NCBI GenBank assembly: GCA_030612905.1
Contig: JAUWNA010000112.1
Coordinates: forward strand, 1 to 6,659
DNA: 6,659 nt
Reading direction: 5' to 3'
Source of the DNA: Promethearchaeota archaeon
Lineage (GTDB): Archaea; Asgardarchaeota; Lokiarchaeia; Sigyniarchaeales; SOKP01
Shown: positions 5,597-6,659 of the stretch, piece after piece
How the letters are laid out: every line of letters begins with the position of its first letter
How positions within the stretch are numbered: position 1 is the first letter of the stretch
Program-made: the position numbers and the translations under genes
The notes under the pieces: generated by a model
Told to the model about the DNA's origin: nothing
Databases searched by the model: none
The model's input: only the letters and a program-made list of their open reading frames with translations

Positions 5597-5602
5597 TATA
5601 AT
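5597..5602 (+). promoter_or_regulatory. TATA element of the GTPase gene (leaderless promoter)
   Basis: TATAAT, preceded by AAG, is centred about 27 bp before the ATG at 5627. No Shine-Dalgarno sequence is present before that ATG, so transcription probably starts at or next to the start codon. Confidence 0.5.
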
Positions 5603-5626
5603 TCGATAATTTAATATCACACTAAA

Positions 5627-6659
5627 ATGGAAACAAAAATAATTAGTGGAATTTTATACACTGAGATGGACGACGAGGTTGGTCCTAATCCAGTAGTTTT
5701 ATTAGGAGATATACCCCAATCTGATAGGCTTTACATAGGAATTAAAACAATCACTGTTCTTTCAGGAGAAGGAGGACTTATTCCAGAAACCTTAGTGATA
5801 CTTCCTTTTCCCTCGTTGAATTTAAAGGGGTTAATAAAGTTTATTAGATGGGAGGATGAGTCGAGACGTGGAGGGATTGGGCAGGGTGCCATAACGCTAC
5901 TATTTAAAGAATTTGACGATGTAATTTTTTACAAATATTTAAGTTATCTTGATCCCCCATTCGATGAAGCTGCTAATAAAATCGCGAGTCTACAAAAATC
6001 TTACGCTCCACGAGAGAAATATGTGGATGTGTTGACTAAACTTTCTATTACTACGAAGCAATTTTTACAAGAATTAAAAGAGAAAGAAATTCAAGAGGCG
6101 AACGCGAAAGCATTCCCTGAACAACAAATAAAAGACGCAAATCTAGTTGATTATAAATTTAAAATCATTATTTGTGGCGATCCTTCTGTCGGTAAAACGT
6201 CACTAATATTGCAATTTACTGAAAATGCTTTTAGAAGACATTACATTCCAACTCTTGGCGTTCACGTTTCAGACAAAATATTTAAAGTAAAAGACTCCTA
6301 CATCCAGCTCGTATTATGGGATATCGCGGGACAAACTAAATTTGAAAAAATGCGACAACAATTTTATTTGGGCTCTGACGGTTTATTTCTTATATTTGAT
6401 TTATCAAAGACTAATTCGTTAGAAAGCGTTTCTAATTGGTATAACGACATTCAAAAGCAATTAGAAGGAAGACCAGATTTGGTAGGTTACATTATTGGAA
6501 ATAAAAAAGATTTAGCTAAATACATCAAGATCACATCAGAAAAAGGCTCAAACTTAGCTAAATCTCTAAACTTGGGATATATCGAAACTAGCGCCTTAAC
6601 AGGAGAAAACGTTGAATACGCGTTCTACACAATTGCTGAAGCGCTTTTTAATTTAGTGC
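5627..6659 (+). CDS. Longin-like domain fused to a Ras/Rab-type small GTPase (3' end outside window)
   Basis: The frame is open for 344 codons to the window edge with no stop. Residues 178-344 are a Ras-superfamily G domain. G1 is GDPSVGKTS (184-192, K190, T191). The switch I threonine is T209 in YIPTLG. G3 is WDIAGQ (231-236) with Q236 at the catalytic glutamine position. G4 is NKKD (292-295) and G5 is TSA (321-323). The WDxAGQ motif favours the Rab/Ras branch over Arf. Residues 1-122 have an alternating strand/helix pattern (strands about 4-12, 22-27, 55-75, 87-104, helix 112-122) that fits a longin-like fold; that assignment is inferred. A charged helical linker covers about 129-177. GTP-driven switching, perhaps in membrane or cytoskeletal organisation, is expected, but partners are unknown. 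No signal peptide. An in-frame stop at 5612 and no Shine-Dalgarno support the leaderless ATG start. Confidence 0.9.
   Translation, partial: METKIISGILYTEMDDEVGPNPVVLLGDIPQSDRLYIGIKTITVLSGEGGLIPETLVILPFPSLNLKGLIKFIRWEDESRRGGIGQGAITLLFKEFDDVIFYKYLSYLDPPFDEAANKIASLQKSYAPREKYVDVLTKLSITTKQFLQELKEKEIQEANAKAFPEQQIKDANLVDYKFKIIICGDPSVGKTSLILQFTENAFRRHYIPTLGVHVSDKIFKVKDSYIQLVLWDIAGQTKFEKMRQQFYLGSDGLFLIFDLSKTNSLESVSNWYNDIQKQLEGRPDLVGYIIGNKKDLAKYIKITSEKGSNLAKSLNLGYIETSALTGENVEYAFYTIAEALFNLV

Noticed and set aside
1..6659. CRISPR array, insertion sequence, phage or plasmid elements, box C/D RNA
   Set aside because: No regularly spaced repeats, no transposase or integrase motifs, no terminal inverted repeats around a gene, and no convincing paired C and D boxes in the intergenic regions.

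Overview
This AT-rich window most likely comes from an archaeal chromosome, probably Asgard (Lokiarchaeia-like). Four observations support this: a UPF0147 protein, which is an essentially archaeal family; a tRNA-Pro interrupted by a short intron that folds as a bulge-helix-bulge, the archaeal splicing signal; a mix of Shine-Dalgarno-led genes and genes that look leaderless with a TATA-like element about 27 bp upstream; and a Ras/Rab-type small GTPase carrying a longin-like N-terminal domain, an architecture expected in Asgard archaea. The phylum assignment is inference from gene content, not from a search.

Layout: positions 1-45 (minus strand) hold the first 15 codons of a divergently transcribed gene, tentatively a DegT/DnrJ/EryC1/StrS aminotransferase. 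Everything after it is on the plus strand. At 254-1006 is a YkgJ-type CxxCxxCC cysteine-cluster protein. At 1064-1582 is a single-domain macro (ADP-ribose-binding) protein. A 369-bp non-coding stretch (1583-1951) holds a perfect 12-bp inverted repeat, an 11-T tract, two short direct-repeat pairs and the likely promoter of the next gene. At 1952-4861 is phosphoenolpyruvate synthase (ppsA) with an unusual C-terminal helical extension of about 120 residues. At 5006-5287 is a UPF0147 protein starting at TTG. At 5378-5482 is tRNA-Pro(CGG) with a 31-nt intron, followed by a T-run. At 5627 and running off the right edge is the longin-like/GTPase fusion (344 codons present).

The genes do not form an obvious pathway. 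Spacing (57 to 369 bp), intervening T-rich terminator candidates and separate TATA-like elements suggest mostly monocistronic units. PEP synthase supplies gluconeogenesis, the macro protein probably handles ADP-ribose or its derivatives, and the GTPase probably acts in a membrane- or cytoskeleton-related switch; the YkgJ and UPF0147 proteins have no settled function. I found no CRISPR array, insertion sequence or phage gene. The points most worth a second look are the non-canonical tRNA intron, the GTPase fusion and the extended PEP synthase.
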